Source: Psychrobacter sp. P11G3 (lineage in GTDB: Bacteria > Pseudomonadota > Gammaproteobacteria > Pseudomonadales > Moraxellaceae). Taken from it: 64,000 bases of DNA. Positions 6,965 to 16,276 of this stretch are shown here, piece after piece. Location of the stretch: contig NZ_CM003596.1 of assembly GCF_001435845.1 (NCBI RefSeq), positions 434,001 to 498,000 on the forward strand, read 5' to 3'. The notes under the pieces are model-generated. The model did no database searches. It saw only the letters and a program-made list of their open reading frames with translations, and was not told the origin of the DNA. Positions within the stretch are counted from its first letter, which is position 1; each line of letters opens with the position of its first letter. Both the position numbers and the translations under genes were made by a program.

Positions 6965-8266
6965 TTAAGCACGGGTTTCGCCATGACCATAAACGATCCA
7001 TTTTTGTGAAGTCAGACCTTCGAGACCGACAGGGCCACGCGCATGGATTTTGTCCGTTGAAATACCAATTTCAGCACCGAGACCGTATTCAAAACCATCA
7101 GCAAAACGGCTAGAGGCGTTAATCATGACGCTGGCCGAGTCCACTTCACGGATGAAGCGTTGCGATTTGGTATAGTTATCAGTGATGATGACATCGGTAT
7201 GATGGCTGCCGTGCGTATTGATATGCTCAATTGCCTCATCAATACCTGCGACCACTTTTACCGCTAGGATAGGAGCTAAATACTCAGTATCCCAATCCTC
7301 AGAAGTGGCAGCTGATAGATGACCTTTAAGCTTAGCATTTTCATTTAGGATAGCTTGCGATTTGTCATCAAGGCGTAGTTGCATTGCGTCATCAGCAGCG
7401 ACGATGGCCTCTGCTATTTTAGGTAACAGCTCATTAGCGACTGCTTCATCGACCAGTAGCGTCTCCATCGTATTACAAGTGCCGTAGCGATGTGTTTTGG
7501 CATTGACACTGACTTTAATCGCAATCTCAGGATCCGCATCACTATCAATAAAGGTATGGCAGTTACCATCTAAATGCTTAATTACAGGTACTTTGGCATC
7601 GTTGCTGATACGCGCAATCAGACCTTTACCGCCACGTGGCACGATGACATCGACATATTCAGTCATGGTAATCAGCTCACCAACGGCTGCACGATCGGTC
7701 GTTTGTAGCACTTGCACGCTATGTTCCGATAGATCAGTATGGCTAAGAGCTTTAATGATACATTTGGCAATGGCTTGATTAGATTCAAAGGCTTCAGAAC
7801 CACCGCGCAAGATAATGGCGTTACCTGATTTGAGTGCCAGTGATGCGGCCTCTAAAGTCACATTAGGGCGCGACTCATAAATCATACCGACTACACCAAG
7901 TGGCACCCGCATTTTGCCCAAATGAATCCCTGATGGCTGGTAGGTCATGTCAGTGACTTCACCGATTGGATCAGGAAGGCCAGCGACGTCTTTAAGACCT
8001 TGTAGCATACCGTTAAATCGTGCTTCGTTTAGCTCCAGGCGATCGAGGAGTGCACTATCAAGATTGTTTTTTTGACCGTTGTCCATATCGATTTTATTGG
8101 CAGCCAAGATGTCTTGTTTGGCATTGACCAGCTCATCATGAATGGCTAATAATGCTGAATTTTTATCGCCAGTGTTGGCAGCAGCCAGCGCGCGAGAAGC
8201 GGCTCGTGCTTGCTTGCCGACAGACTGCATATAGGTCGTAATATCCGTAGTATTCGATTGACTCAT
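6965..8266 (-). CDS. proA: Gamma-glutamyl phosphate reductase
   Basis: It catalyses the second step of proline synthesis: NADPH-dependent reduction of gamma-glutamyl phosphate to glutamate semialdehyde in the cytoplasm. The 433-residue length is normal for the family. Recognisable stretches are [47 protein letters not shown], and the catalytic cysteine in [16 protein letters not shown] (about residue 260), with [19 protein letters not shown] near the end. AAGGA is placed ten bases before the ATG. proB is not adjacent; the gene seems to be transcribed alone. Confidence 0.96.
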   Translation of the reverse strand: MSQSNTTDITTYMQSVGKQARAASRALAAANTGDKNSALLAIHDELVNAKQDILAANKIDMDNGQKNNLDSALLDRLELNEARFNGMLQGLKDVAGLPDPIGEVTDMTYQPSGIHLGKMRVPLGVVGMIYESRPNVTLEAASLALKSGNAIILRGGSEAFESNQAIAKCIIKALSHTDLSEHSVQVLQTTDRAAVGELITMTEYVDVIVPRGGKGLIARISNDAKVPVIKHLDGNCHTFIDSDADPEIAIKVSVNAKTHRYGTCNTMETLLVDEAVANELLPKIAEAIVAADDAMQLRLDDKSQAILNENAKLKGHLSAATSEDWDTEYLAPILAVKVVAGIDEAIEHINTHGSHHTDVIITDNYTKSQRFIREVDSASVMINASSRFADGFEYGLGAEIGISTDKIHARGPVGLEGLTSQKWIVYGHGETRA

Positions 8267-8280
8267 AAATTATTTTCCTT

Positions 8281-8697
8281 ATGTGATACAGGTTTTTTAT
8301 AACTAAAAGCGCCCAATTTTATATAGGTAAAAGTACCTAAAAAGGCGAAAAATGTCGCAAAAAAAGAAGTTTTGAATGCCTACTGAAATAGCGGTAGGTC
8401 ATTATGCTATTTAACATAGAGCAGATTGAGACGATAGTAAAGATGATTTTGTGAACAGAATCCGCTTTGCAACGCTCTTGTAGGGGCTTATTCAAAGTTA
8501 TATTGCTCATGCTAAGCAGTATTTATTTAAGATAAGCGCGTTATCAGTACTACACTATATCTTTACGTGTTTTTAACAGAATTGCGCTGTAAATACTAAG
8601 GTAGCTGCGAGATATCCTCAGTATAGTAAGCATTAAAACAGCAAGGCTATCAGTAGATAGTACTTAATCTTATTATGATGAGTGATGGAGAACGAAC
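8281..8697. other. Intergenic region between divergent proA and a lipoprotein gene
   Basis: It must hold the divergent promoters for proA and for the lipoprotein gene. I see no convincing -35/-10 pair, no hairpin with a T run and no open frame longer than about 16 codons. GGAG at 8686-8689 is the ribosome site of the next gene. Confidence 0.4.
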
Positions 8698-9003
8698 ATG
8701 GCTACGAAAAATACAACTTATAAAAACTGGTTAACGGTTGGCTTGGTAGCAGGCGCTCTGGCATTAGGTGCTTGTAGCAAAAAAGACGATACACCGATGG
8801 AAACTGACGCTGATACTACTGTAGACGCCCAAACCTCTGTAGAAGAAAGTGCAACAGCGAGCGACAATGACGATGTGGCCGTTGCTAGTGCCGATGATGA
8901 GGGTATGGACGTTACCAATAACGATGATGTGGCAGTGGCGACAGCAGAAGATGCGGATATGATGGATGGTACTGAAGACTCAGAGCATGTATCGACGTAC
9001 TAA
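8698..9003 (+). CDS. Small acidic lipoprotein of unknown function
   Basis: A 101-residue predicted lipoprotein. A signal segment (WLTVGLVAGALALGAC) ends in the lipobox LGAC with Cys at about residue 26. Residues SK follow, so the outer membrane is the likely destination. The mature part is almost entirely Asp, Glu, Ala, Val and Thr, with an imperfect repeat of DNDDVAVASADDEGMD and NNDDVAVATAEDADMMD. Such tails may bind cations or merely act as spacers. GGAG lies eight bases before the ATG, and a good terminator follows about 100 bases downstream, so it forms its own transcription unit. Confidence 0.75.
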   Translation: MATKNTTYKNWLTVGLVAGALALGACSKKDDTPMETDADTTVDAQTSVEESATASDNDDVAVASADDEGMDVTNNDDVAVATAEDADMMDGTEDSEHVSTY

Positions 9004-9109
9004 TCGCATATTATAGAATGTACTAGCGATATATTAAATGTACTAAGCACATACTATAAATAGGCAGTTATCAGATAACGCAACGTCTCGTATTCTAAAG
9101 TGATAAAAT

Positions 9110-9146
9110 AAAGCCCAGAGCGATAAATGCAGTCTGGGCTTTTTTG
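9110..9146 (+). terminator. Rho-independent terminator after the small lipoprotein
   Basis: AAAGCCCAGA pairs with TCTGGGCTTT around a 13-base loop and is followed by six T. Upstream of it (9003-9065) are two or three imperfect copies of a 21-22 bp unit containing AATGTACTA. Confidence 0.9.
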
Positions 9147-9351
9147 TACTCGTAGTTTGTTAGAAGCTGATTAACCCGTTGGTTAAATACAATATTTGCC
9201 TTTTTACTGCGTAATAAGAGACAATATGGCATTTTTCTCTTTGCCTCATCAGGCATATTACGATAATGCATCTAGATGCTTGTACTATATATAGATATAG
9301 CTCTTATTTTATTCGTGTTTTCACTCATATTTATTGGAAGTCTGCTGAACC

Positions 9352-10149
9352 ATGCTTGATACTGCAAAAAACCCGACTCGGCCTATCGCCCTAGACTTAC
9401 AAGACATCCATAAAAGCTACGGCTCATTAGAGGTATTAAAAGGGGTATCCCTGACTGCCTATGATGGCGATGTTATCTCTATTTTGGGCTCATCTGGCTC
9501 AGGTAAGTCGACGTTGCTGCGTTGTATTAATCTTCTTGAAAACCCCAATCATGGTCGTATCTTGATCGGTAACGAAGAGCTGATGCTAAAACCTGCCAAA
9601 TCAGGTGAGCTACAAGCAGCAGACGTAAAGCAGCTAGAAAGCTTGCGCGCTCGTGTGGGATTTGTCTTTCAAAACTTTAACTTGTGGCCGCATAAGACGA
9701 TTTTACAAAACATCATTGAAGGGCCAACACAGGTCTTAAAGATTAAAAAAGACCAAGCAATTAGCGATGCAGAAAAGCTGCTCGATAAAGTCGGCCTGCT
9801 CGACAAAAAAGACGCTTATCCTGCCAACTTATCTGGTGGTCAGCGTCAGCGTGTCGCCATTGCTCGTGCACTTGCTATGCAGCCACAAGTTCTACTATTT
9901 GATGAACCAACCTCTGCGCTAGATCCTGAACTGGTCAACGAAGTGCTTGCGGTAATGCGCGAGCTAGCAGAAGAGGGACGTACGATGCTTATCGTTACTC
10001 ACGAAATGCGCTTTGCCCGTGAAGTATCAAGCAAAGTCGTCTTTTTACATCAAGGTGTGGTTGAAGAAATTGGCACACCTGAGCAAGTCTTTGATAACCC
10101 TACCTCTGAGCGCGTCAAAGACTTTATGGCATCGCACCGTCCTACTTAA
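9352..10149 (+). CDS. Polar amino-acid ABC transporter ATPase (HisP/ArtP/GlnQ type)
   Basis: This is the cytoplasmic ATP-hydrolysing subunit of an importer for basic amino acids. In 265 residues it has the Walker A motif GSSGSGKST at 46-54, the Q-loop [10 protein letters not shown], the ABC signature LSGGQRQR near 160, Walker [13 protein letters not shown], and the switch histidine in IVTHEMRF. It heads a cluster with three binding proteins and two permeases on the same strand. The closest characterised relatives serve histidine, arginine, lysine and ornithine, or glutamine. A hairpin about 40 bases after the stop may attenuate read-through into the binding-protein genes. Confidence 0.92.
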   Translation: MLDTAKNPTRPIALDLQDIHKSYGSLEVLKGVSLTAYDGDVISILGSSGSGKSTLLRCINLLENPNHGRILIGNEELMLKPAKSGELQAADVKQLESLRARVGFVFQNFNLWPHKTILQNIIEGPTQVLKIKKDQAISDAEKLLDKVGLLDKKDAYPANLSGGQRQRVAIARALAMQPQVLLFDEPTSALDPELVNEVLAVMRELAEEGRTMLIVTHEMRFAREVSSKVVFLHQGVVEEIGTPEQVFDNPTSERVKDFMASHRPT

Positions 10150-10479
10150 TTATTAGTTTTTTGCTTAATGTCATGTCTAATACAAATGGTGGCAACACGC
10201 TTGCCACTATTTACCCTACCAAATGTAAAATCACTGTAACGTAACCATTGTTGACTGTTTATTGCCCAATGATAACTGTGAGTATGCAAAACGTTTGTTT
10301 TTGATATTTTACTCAGGTATTATCAAAAGGTTTATAGGCCGTCACGTCTCGTGGCTGTCTGTTATTCTGCTATCTATATTGCTTGTCTGGCAGGGACGTC
10401 AGAGAACAAAATATCAGAACCCTAAGTCAGAAAATCCTGTCAAAAACTTATGTAAAACCCATCAGAATTTAAGGAACGT
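10150..10479 (+). promoter_or_regulatory. Spacer with a 7-bp-stem hairpin that also fits a sigma-54 -24/-12 pattern
   Basis: GTGGCAA (10189-10195) and TTGCCAC (10201-10207) form a perfect stem with a 5-base loop, followed by TATTT. The same bases read TGGCAA-N5-TTGCC, with GG and GC 12 bases apart as in a sigma-54 promoter. The site would start RNA near 10216, about 265 bases before the first binding-protein gene. The remaining sequence shows no convincing gene. AAGGA at 10471-10475 is the next ribosome site. Confidence 0.35.
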
Positions 10480-11280
10480 ATGATGTCGAATTCTCGCCTA
10501 TTGTGGTCATCAATGACCGTTACTGCTGCATTGATGTTGAGCGCTTGTAGCCAACCTGCCGATGAAACAACCGATACCAACGCTGACGCCCCTGCAGCAG
10601 AAACCACTGGTAAAACCATTCGTATCGCTACCGAAGGCGCTTACCCTCCATTCAACTACACCAACGCTGACGGCAGCTTGGCAGGTTTTGATATCGATGT
10701 TGCCAACGCTTTGTGTGATCAAATGCAAGCCAAGTGTGAAATCGTTGCACAGGATTGGGACGGTATTATCCCAGGTCTATTGGCACAGAAATATGATGCT
10801 GTGATCGCAGGTATGTCTATCACCGCTGAGCGTCAAGAAAAAGTTGATTTCAGCGAGCCGTACTTTGCCAATACAATGGTATGGCTAACCAATACGGATG
10901 GTGGTTTTGATCCTATGGCGATTAAAGACGCAACGCTTGGCGGTCAACGCTCTACTACGCCAGGTGCTTATCTACAGGATAACTACGAAGGCAAAGAAGG
11001 CAACACCGTTCAGTTGTATGACAACTATGACAATGCCTATCTAGATCTAAAATCTGGTCGTAGCGATGCGGTATTGGCTGAAAAAGTTTCTGCCAAATCA
11101 TGGTTAGCAGAAAACGCAGCGGGCTTCGGTATCGTTGGTGATGAAATTGATAACGATGACAATATTGCCATTGCTGTACGTAAAGGTGACTCACTCAAAG
11201 CTGACTTTGACAAAGCATTAAGCGAAATCCGTAGTAACGGTGAGCTTGCACGTCTTGAGCAGATGAACTTTGGTCAATAA
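10480..11280 (+). CDS. Basic amino-acid ABC transporter substrate-binding lipoprotein, copy 1
   Basis: The extracytoplasmic binding subunit (266 residues) belongs to SBP family 3, the lysine/arginine/ornithine- and histidine-binding type. It starts with a lipoprotein signal whose lipobox ends LSAC, Cys at about residue 23. Family-typical stretches follow: IRIATEGAYPPFNYTNADG, GFDIDVANALCDQM, DWDGIIPGLLAQKYDAVIAGM, and SITAERQEKVDFSEPYF. ATG codons at 10480 and 10483 are both possible behind AAGGA. It is the first and shortest of three tandem paralogues and has no C-terminal tail. The ligand is probably arginine, lysine, ornithine or histidine, by family. Confidence 0.9.
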   Translation: MMSNSRLLWSSMTVTAALMLSACSQPADETTDTNADAPAAETTGKTIRIATEGAYPPFNYTNADGSLAGFDIDVANALCDQMQAKCEIVAQDWDGIIPGLLAQKYDAVIAGMSITAERQEKVDFSEPYFANTMVWLTNTDGGFDPMAIKDATLGGQRSTTPGAYLQDNYEGKEGNTVQLYDNYDNAYLDLKSGRSDAVLAEKVSAKSWLAENAAGFGIVGDEIDNDDNIAIAVRKGDSLKADFDKALSEIRSNGELARLEQMNFGQ

Positions 11281-11432
11281 TGACTCACTGAAGATTTATG
11301 CTTAGAACAAGTAACGTTTGATGCGAGTAATGCTTAAAACCAAGCATGTTTTAAATAAACGGTGTTTATAAGCATAAATCAGCAAGCAGTGATTGACGAT
11401 ACAGCTGGTAAATATATTAAGGAATAAAACTT

Positions 11433-12329
11433 ATGACAATTTCAATGACATCATCAATGAGCAAAAAAGCACTGTGGCTAGCACCGCTTAGCGCAGCAAT
11501 GCTAATGCTGGTAGGTTGTAACAATAGCTCAGCACCAGCAGAAAATGCTGAAACTGATACCGCTACTGAAGCGCCTTTAAATATCAAAATTGCGACAGAA
11601 TCAAGCTATAAGCCTTTTAGTTATACCGATGCAGATGGCAAGCTGATTGGTTACGAGATTGAGCTGGTTGACGCACTATGTGCACAGATGAAAGCTGAGT
11701 GTGAAGTCATCTCTCAAGATTGGGATGGTTTGATTCCAGGGCTTAACGCACAGAAATTTGATGCAGCTATCGCAGGTATGTCGATCACGCCTGAGCGTAA
11801 AGAAGTGGTTGATTTCAGTGACCCTTACTTCCATAGCGGTATCATCTTGATCGGCAAAAAAGGTGATGACTTAAGCGTTGAGTCGCTAACAGGTCTACCA
11901 ATTGCGTCACAGCGCTCAACTGTTGCCTCGCAATACCTACAAGACGAGCATGCAGATGCTGATATCAAGTTATATGATACGCAAGACAATGCTTATCTAG
12001 ATCTAACCTCAGGTCGCGTGCGCGGTATGATGTCTGACAAAGTCACAGGTATTGACTGGTTAAAAACAGACGCAGGCAAAGGCTACGAAGTTAAAGGTGA
12101 AGAAATCAGCACCAATGATGACGCAATGGGTATTGCTTTCCGTAAAGGCGATCCGTTAATTGCTAAGTTCAATGCGGCATTGGCTGAGCTAAAAGACAAC
12201 GGCACCTACGATCAAATCACAGGTAGCTATTTCGGTACTAGCTCAACGGCTGCAGCACAAAAAGCGGTGGCAACAACTGATAGTGTCGAAGAAGTAATGG
12301 TCGCTGAAGAAGAAGCGCCAGCTAACTAA
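11433..12329 (+). CDS. Basic amino-acid ABC transporter substrate-binding lipoprotein, copy 2
   Basis: The second paralogue has 298 residues. A long signal (MTISMTSSMSKKALWLAPLS...) ends in the lipobox LVGC. The binding core runs IKIATESSYKPFSYTDADG, GYEIELVDALCAQM, DWDGLIPGLNAQKFDAAIAGM, VDFSDPYF. It differs from copies 1 and 3 at the ligand-proximal ESSYKPFSY, so its specificity may differ. An extra Ala/Glu-rich tail of about 30 residues follows the domain. AAGGA lies twelve bases before the ATG. About 150 bases separate it from copy 1, enough for its own promoter. Confidence 0.9.
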   Translation: MTISMTSSMSKKALWLAPLSAAMLMLVGCNNSSAPAENAETDTATEAPLNIKIATESSYKPFSYTDADGKLIGYEIELVDALCAQMKAECEVISQDWDGLIPGLNAQKFDAAIAGMSITPERKEVVDFSDPYFHSGIILIGKKGDDLSVESLTGLPIASQRSTVASQYLQDEHADADIKLYDTQDNAYLDLTSGRVRGMMSDKVTGIDWLKTDAGKGYEVKGEEISTNDDAMGIAFRKGDPLIAKFNAALAELKDNGTYDQITGSYFGTSSTAAAQKAVATTDSVEEVMVAEEEAPAN

Positions 12330-12401
12330 TACGATATCTAGCAGTTTGACTGCTGTTGTTTGAAGACGTGTTGTTTACTCAAGAAAAAACCAAGGATGAT
12401 T

Positions 12402-13361
12402 ATGAGCAACCATTGTGCCCCAATCTGTGCCACGACTGGCAAATCTAACATTACTGTAGCCAGTCGTCTGTCTATGTCACTGCTTGCATTAGCGACGGCC
12501 TTTACCATTGCTGGCTGTAGCAATAACCAAGAGAGTGCGGCTGATACCAATCCAAAGGCTACCGAAACAACGTCAGCCTCTACAGGTGATGTATTACGCA
12601 TCGGGACAGAAGGGGCCTATGCACCTTTTAACTATACCAATGCCGATGGGACACTGGGTGGTTTTGATGTTGAGATAGCAAATGCACTCTGTGCGGATAT
12701 GCAGGTGACCTGTGAGATTGTAGCGCAGGACTGGGACGGTATTATCCCTGGTCTGAAAGCGGGTAAGTACGATGCAATCGTGGCCGCGATGTCCGTTACT
12801 CCAGAGCGTTCGGAGCAGGTGAGCTTCACCGATCCGTACTTTAGCAATGCCTTGGTTTTTTTGGCCAAAAAAGACAGCAGCTTTGACCCTAGTAACAACA
12901 GTGATATCGACTCGCATTCTATTGCTGCACAGCGTTCAACCATTTCATCGCAGTGGCTAGAAGACACGTATCCAAAAGCCGATATGAAGCTTTATGATAC
13001 GTTGAGCAATGCGTTTTTGGATCTCGGTTCAAACCGTGTCGATGCGATGATTTCTGATAAGCTGCCTGCGATAGAATGGCTGAGCTCAAATGCTGGTAGC
13101 AAATATGCGCTCAAAGGTGATGAGATCAATATCAATGATAACTTTGCGATAGCAGTACGCCCAGGCGATCCGCTACAAGCAAAGATCAATCAGTCTCTTG
13201 CTAATATAAAAGCAAACGGTACTTACGATAAAATCAACCAAAAGTACTTTGCGGTACCAGCGTCTGCAACGAGCACAGTTGATGAAGACGCAAATACAGG
13301 TGCGGAAATAGATACAGATGCAGACATTAGCGAGCAACCAGCGACAGAAAACGCTAGTTAA
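12402..13361 (+). CDS. Basic amino-acid ABC transporter substrate-binding lipoprotein, copy 3
   Basis: The third paralogue has 319 residues from the ATG at 12402, chosen because AAGGA ends at 12396. The frame extends back to a TTG at 12360 without a ribosome site. The signal ends in the lipobox IAGC. The core is LRIGTEGAYAPFNYTNADG, GFDVEIANALCADM, DWDGIIPGLKAGKYDAIVAAM, VSFTDPYF, closest to copy 1. An acidic, Thr-rich tail of about 35 residues follows. It is 72 bases from copy 2 and is ended by a strong terminator, so the three binding-protein genes can be expressed apart from the permeases. Confidence 0.9.
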   Translation: MSNHCAPICATTGKSNITVASRLSMSLLALATAFTIAGCSNNQESAADTNPKATETTSASTGDVLRIGTEGAYAPFNYTNADGTLGGFDVEIANALCADMQVTCEIVAQDWDGIIPGLKAGKYDAIVAAMSVTPERSEQVSFTDPYFSNALVFLAKKDSSFDPSNNSDIDSHSIAAQRSTISSQWLEDTYPKADMKLYDTLSNAFLDLGSNRVDAMISDKLPAIEWLSSNAGSKYALKGDEININDNFAIAVRPGDPLQAKINQSLANIKANGTYDKINQKYFAVPASATSTVDEDANTGAEIDTDADISEQPATENAS

Positions 13362-13411
13362 TAGCTAACAGCAATTAAAGATAGCAGTCAAAAAATATTG
13401 TTTTGATCAAT

Positions 13412-13447
13412 AAAAGGATATCGCCATCATGGTGATGTCCTTTTTTA
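13412..13447 (+). terminator. Rho-independent terminator after the binding-protein genes
   Basis: AAAAGGATATCGCC pairs, with two wobbles, with GGTGATGTCCTTTT and is followed by more T. It separates the three binding-protein genes from the permease genes. Confidence 0.9.
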
Positions 13448-13797
13448 TTTGCCGTTATAGCAACGAATATACATAATAGCCGCCTACCAATTTTGCTCAA
13501 ATTTAGTCGGCTTATTGTATGTCTCTAGAGGCAAGTGTCTGTTTAAGTACGGTTTAGGCGCAGCTTTTACGCGTCAGTATTAACATCACGGCGAGTGAAT
13601 ATGATAAAATCAGCGCTCATTTCTACTGTGTCAATTATCGCAGCATTAATCGTATTCTTCTGACGTCATTTTTTGACGCCGACCATCCCTATTGATTGGG
13701 TATAAAATACGGTGTTTTGCCGCGTTCAGCTATTGATGCTGATTCTTTTAACTCATATTTTGCAAATTGCTAATATAAAGAGACTGAGTGGATAATC
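13448..13797 (+). other. Spacer upstream of the permease genes
   Basis: It should contain the promoter of the two permease genes, but I cannot pick one with confidence. A 20-codon hydrophobic frame (13601-13663, MIKSALISTVSIIAALIVFF) has only a weak ribosome site and is not called a gene. Confidence 0.3.
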
Positions 13798-14532
13798 GTG
13801 TTTGACTTACAAGGATTTGGCGCGCTTTTATTGAGCGGCGCTACCGTCACCATACAGCTAGCTGTGACCAGTTTAATCATTGGTCTGGCTCTAGGCTTGC
13901 TCGGCGCAACCGCAAAGATGTCCAATATCTGGTTGCTGCGTAAACTTGCGACTGTCTATACTGCGACAATGCGCGGTATTCCTGAGCTGCTATTGGTGCT
14001 CTTTATTTACTATGGCGGCTCTATCTTATTGATGAGCATCCTCAAAAAGTTCGGCTATAACGACTATGTCGAGATTAGCGCTTTTTGGGGTGGTGTCATG
14101 GCACTGTCTATTGCTTTTGGTGCATATGCGACTGAGATTTTTCGCATGTCCATTCAAGAGATTCCAGTAGGGCAGCGAGAGGCTGCGCAAGCAATTGGTA
14201 TGCGTCCTTTTCAGACTTTTTATCGCATCACTTTGCCGCAAGTGTGGCAGATTGCTTTACCAGGTTTGGGAAATTTATTTCTGGTACTACTCAAAGATAC
14301 CGCATTGGTATCGGTCGTGGGTCTCAAAGACATCATGTATCAGTCATCGCGTGCGGCACAGTCTACACAGCAGCCATTTACCTTTTATATGGCAGCAGCG
14401 ATTATTTATTTGGGTCTGACCATGTTGATTACTGGCTTTATGATGTGGCTTGAGTGGCGCGCCAATCCTGCGGCACGCTATGCCAAAAAGATAAGCCGTC
14501 AATCCACTCACAGTCAATCGACCATAGGGTAG
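13798..14532 (+). CDS. Polar amino-acid ABC transporter permease (HisQ/ArtQ type)
   Basis: An inner-membrane subunit of 244 residues with about five hydrophobic segments. The EAA loop, which contacts the ATPase, reads EIPVGQREAAQAIGMRPFQTF near residue 120. SGATVTIQLAVTSLIIGLALG at the N-terminus is typical of the HisQ/GltJ family. The start is a GTG at 13798 behind GAGTGG. It lies 12 bases before the second permease and should form a heterodimer with it, energised by the ATPase encoded at 9352. Basic amino-acid specificity is inferred from the neighbouring binding proteins. Confidence 0.9.
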   Translation: MFDLQGFGALLLSGATVTIQLAVTSLIIGLALGLLGATAKMSNIWLLRKLATVYTATMRGIPELLLVLFIYYGGSILLMSILKKFGYNDYVEISAFWGGVMALSIAFGAYATEIFRMSIQEIPVGQREAAQAIGMRPFQTFYRITLPQVWQIALPGLGNLFLVLLKDTALVSVVGLKDIMYQSSRAAQSTQQPFTFYMAAAIIYLGLTMLITGFMMWLEWRANPAARYAKKISRQSTHSQSTIG

Positions 14533-14544
14533 AGGAGAGATACT

Positions 14545-15270
14545 ATGGATTGGAATTGGCAGGTCATTTTTGACCATATCCCTGATTTACTAGGCGGCGC
14601 GGTATTGACCGTACAGCTGGTTTTGTTTTCAGGTGTGATTGGATTGCTGTTTGGTTTGGTTTTGGCGTTATTACGACTGTCTAAGAATTGGGTGGTACAG
14701 ATACTACCGTTTCTGTATATCTTCTTTTTCCGTGGTACGCCGCTGCTGGTACAGATATTCCTGATTTATTACGGTTTGGGTCAATTTGAGGCCGTACGCG
14801 ATTCGTTCTTATGGGAGCCAGTGCTTAGCCAAGCATATTGGTGTGCCATCATCGCCTTTACCCTCAATACCAGTGCTTATCTAGCAGAGATTATACGCGG
14901 TGCGATTCAGACGATTCCGATTGGAGAGCTTGAAGCTGCTGATGCGCTTGGCATGTCAAAATGGCAAAAGCTAACACGGGTTACGCTGCCGCGCGCATTT
15001 GGTATTGTGATTCCAGCATACAGTAACGAAGTTATCTTTATGCTAAAAGGTAGTGCGCTAGCTTCGACTATTGCATTGATGGATATCACAGGTGTTGCTC
15101 GTACGATTAGTGCGCGTACCTATACCTTGATGGAGCTATTCTTTGCCGCTGGTATCGTCTATCTATTGCTGTCGTGGGTTATCTTGTTTAGCTTTAGAAT
15201 GTTTGAAAAGCGTATGAACCGCCACGCCAGTTATGTACCGCCAGATGTGGTGACCAATACGATTCCATAG
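14545..15270 (+). CDS. Polar amino-acid ABC transporter permease (HisM/ArtM type)
   Basis: The second inner-membrane subunit has 241 residues. It begins with the GGAVLTVQLVLFSGVIGLLFG segment and FFFRGTPLLVQIFLIYYG, a stretch strongly conserved in HisM/ArtM. The EAA loop is TIPIGELEAADALGMSKWQKL. GAGGAGAG lies eight bases before the ATG. Translation follows the first permease closely. Directly after the TAG stop comes a tandem array of a 7-bp unit. Confidence 0.9.
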   Translation: MDWNWQVIFDHIPDLLGGAVLTVQLVLFSGVIGLLFGLVLALLRLSKNWVVQILPFLYIFFFRGTPLLVQIFLIYYGLGQFEAVRDSFLWEPVLSQAYWCAIIAFTLNTSAYLAEIIRGAIQTIPIGELEAADALGMSKWQKLTRVTLPRAFGIVIPAYSNEVIFMLKGSALASTIALMDITGVARTISARTYTLMELFFAAGIVYLLLSWVILFSFRMFEKRMNRHASYVPPDVVTNTIP

Positions 15271-15326
15271 TTAGCAGTTAGCAGTTAGCAGTTAGCAGTT
15301 AGCAGTTAGCAGTTAGCAGTTAGCAA
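15271..15326 (+). repeat. Tandem heptamer array (TTAGCAG, seven perfect units plus one imperfect)
   Basis: TTAGCAG is repeated seven times without a mismatch from 15271 to 15319, then TTAGCAA. The array starts at the first base after the permease stop codon and ends about 80 bases before the next gene. A perfect heptamer array is prone to slippage, so its length should vary between strains. Its place between stop and next start means slippage would not alter a protein. Confidence 0.98.
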
Positions 15327-15406
15327 CTAAAAATCGTCAAAGTCACTGTAGACAATATAGTATGGACTGCTGATAAAATAGCCATCATTTACAGGGAGAG
15401 TTTAGT

Positions 15407-16123
15407 ATGAGCCAATCGCCACACGAGTCATTAGCGAACGCCATTGCAGCTGGTGTCAATGCCGAGCAGGGCGCTATCAATCATAATGAAAGATTGCGTG
15501 CTTCTATTGGTAAAGTTGTCTGTGTTGGTCGCAACTATGCGGCCCATGCTGCAGAGTTGGGCAATGAAGTACCAACCACGCCGATACTGTTTATGAAGCC
15601 TGCGTCTTCAGTGGTCTCTATCCGTGGTGATGTGGTTCGCCCAAGTCCAGAGCTGTTTGGCGAGACTCACTACGAGGCCGAGCTATGTATTCAGTTATCA
15701 GCTGATTTATCTAGGGCGACGATTGAGCAGGCTCAGCAAGCGATTGGTGGCGTGACATTGGGACTGGATTTGACCTTACGTGATTTGCAAAGCAAGCTAA
15801 AAGAAAAAGGTCATCCGTGGGAGCGTGCTAAGTGTTTTGACGGAGCTTGCGTCCTTGCTGATTGGGTCGACCCGCAAGCGTTTGGCAATCTGCAGAGTGT
15901 ACAGTATCAGCTGTCTATCAATGATAAATTAACGCAAGATGGCGATAGTGCCTTAATGCTATTTCCTGTCTATGAATTGCTGGTCAATATCAGTCATGCC
16001 TTTAGCTTGCAAGCAGGGGATGTAATTATGACTGGTACGCCAAGCGGCGTTGGTGTGTTGCAAGCAGGCGATCAGCTTAAACTAAAACTAGGTGCTCATG
16101 AGTGGGTATCACAAGTAGAGTAA
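15407..16123 (+). CDS. Fumarylacetoacetate hydrolase (FAH) family protein
   Basis: A cytoplasmic metal-dependent hydrolase or decarboxylase of 238 residues, similar in size to E. coli YcgM and human FAHD1 (acylpyruvate hydrolases/oxaloacetate decarboxylases). Family marks are VCVGRNYAAHAAELGNEVP, LFMKPASSV, the metal-binding acids in HYEAELCIQLS, GLDLTLRDLQ, and GDVIMTGTPSGVGVL. GGGAGAG lies about nine bases before the ATG. It is a single-gene unit closed by a terminator. The actual substrate cannot be told. Confidence 0.9.
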   Translation: MSQSPHESLANAIAAGVNAEQGAINHNERLRASIGKVVCVGRNYAAHAAELGNEVPTTPILFMKPASSVVSIRGDVVRPSPELFGETHYEAELCIQLSADLSRATIEQAQQAIGGVTLGLDLTLRDLQSKLKEKGHPWERAKCFDGACVLADWVDPQAFGNLQSVQYQLSINDKLTQDGDSALMLFPVYELLVNISHAFSLQAGDVIMTGTPSGVGVLQAGDQLKLKLGAHEWVSQVE

Positions 16124-16150
16124 GCTTGATTGCAATAACAAACGCATATT

Positions 16151-16186
16151 AAAAACCCTGAGCAATTGCTTGGGGTTTTTGCTTTT
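16151..16186 (+). terminator. Rho-independent terminator after the FAH-family gene
   Basis: AAAACCCTGAGCAA pairs with TTGCTTGGGGTTTT and a T run follows. It lies about 28 bases past the stop. Confidence 0.92.
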
Positions 16187-16276
16187 AAGCCTTTATATTT
16201 ATTTTTTAAATTTGCTAACTGCCAAACAATTCTATCTTCAAATTATTTTTTTCTCAAGAATCATTAGTACAGTCGA

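Noticed and set aside
9220..9262. Sigma-54-like TGGCAT...TTGCC before the ATPase gene
   Set aside because: GG and GC are 15 bases apart, not 12.
10262..10483. 73-codon frame between the ATPase and the first binding-protein gene
   Set aside because: It lacks a ribosome site, has no family-like features, and its composition is that of spacer DNA; it runs into the true start of the next gene.
13601..13663. 20-codon hydrophobic frame (MIKSALISTVSIIAALIVFF)
   Set aside because: Looks like a small membrane peptide, but the ribosome site is weak and nothing else supports it; chance is likely at this length.
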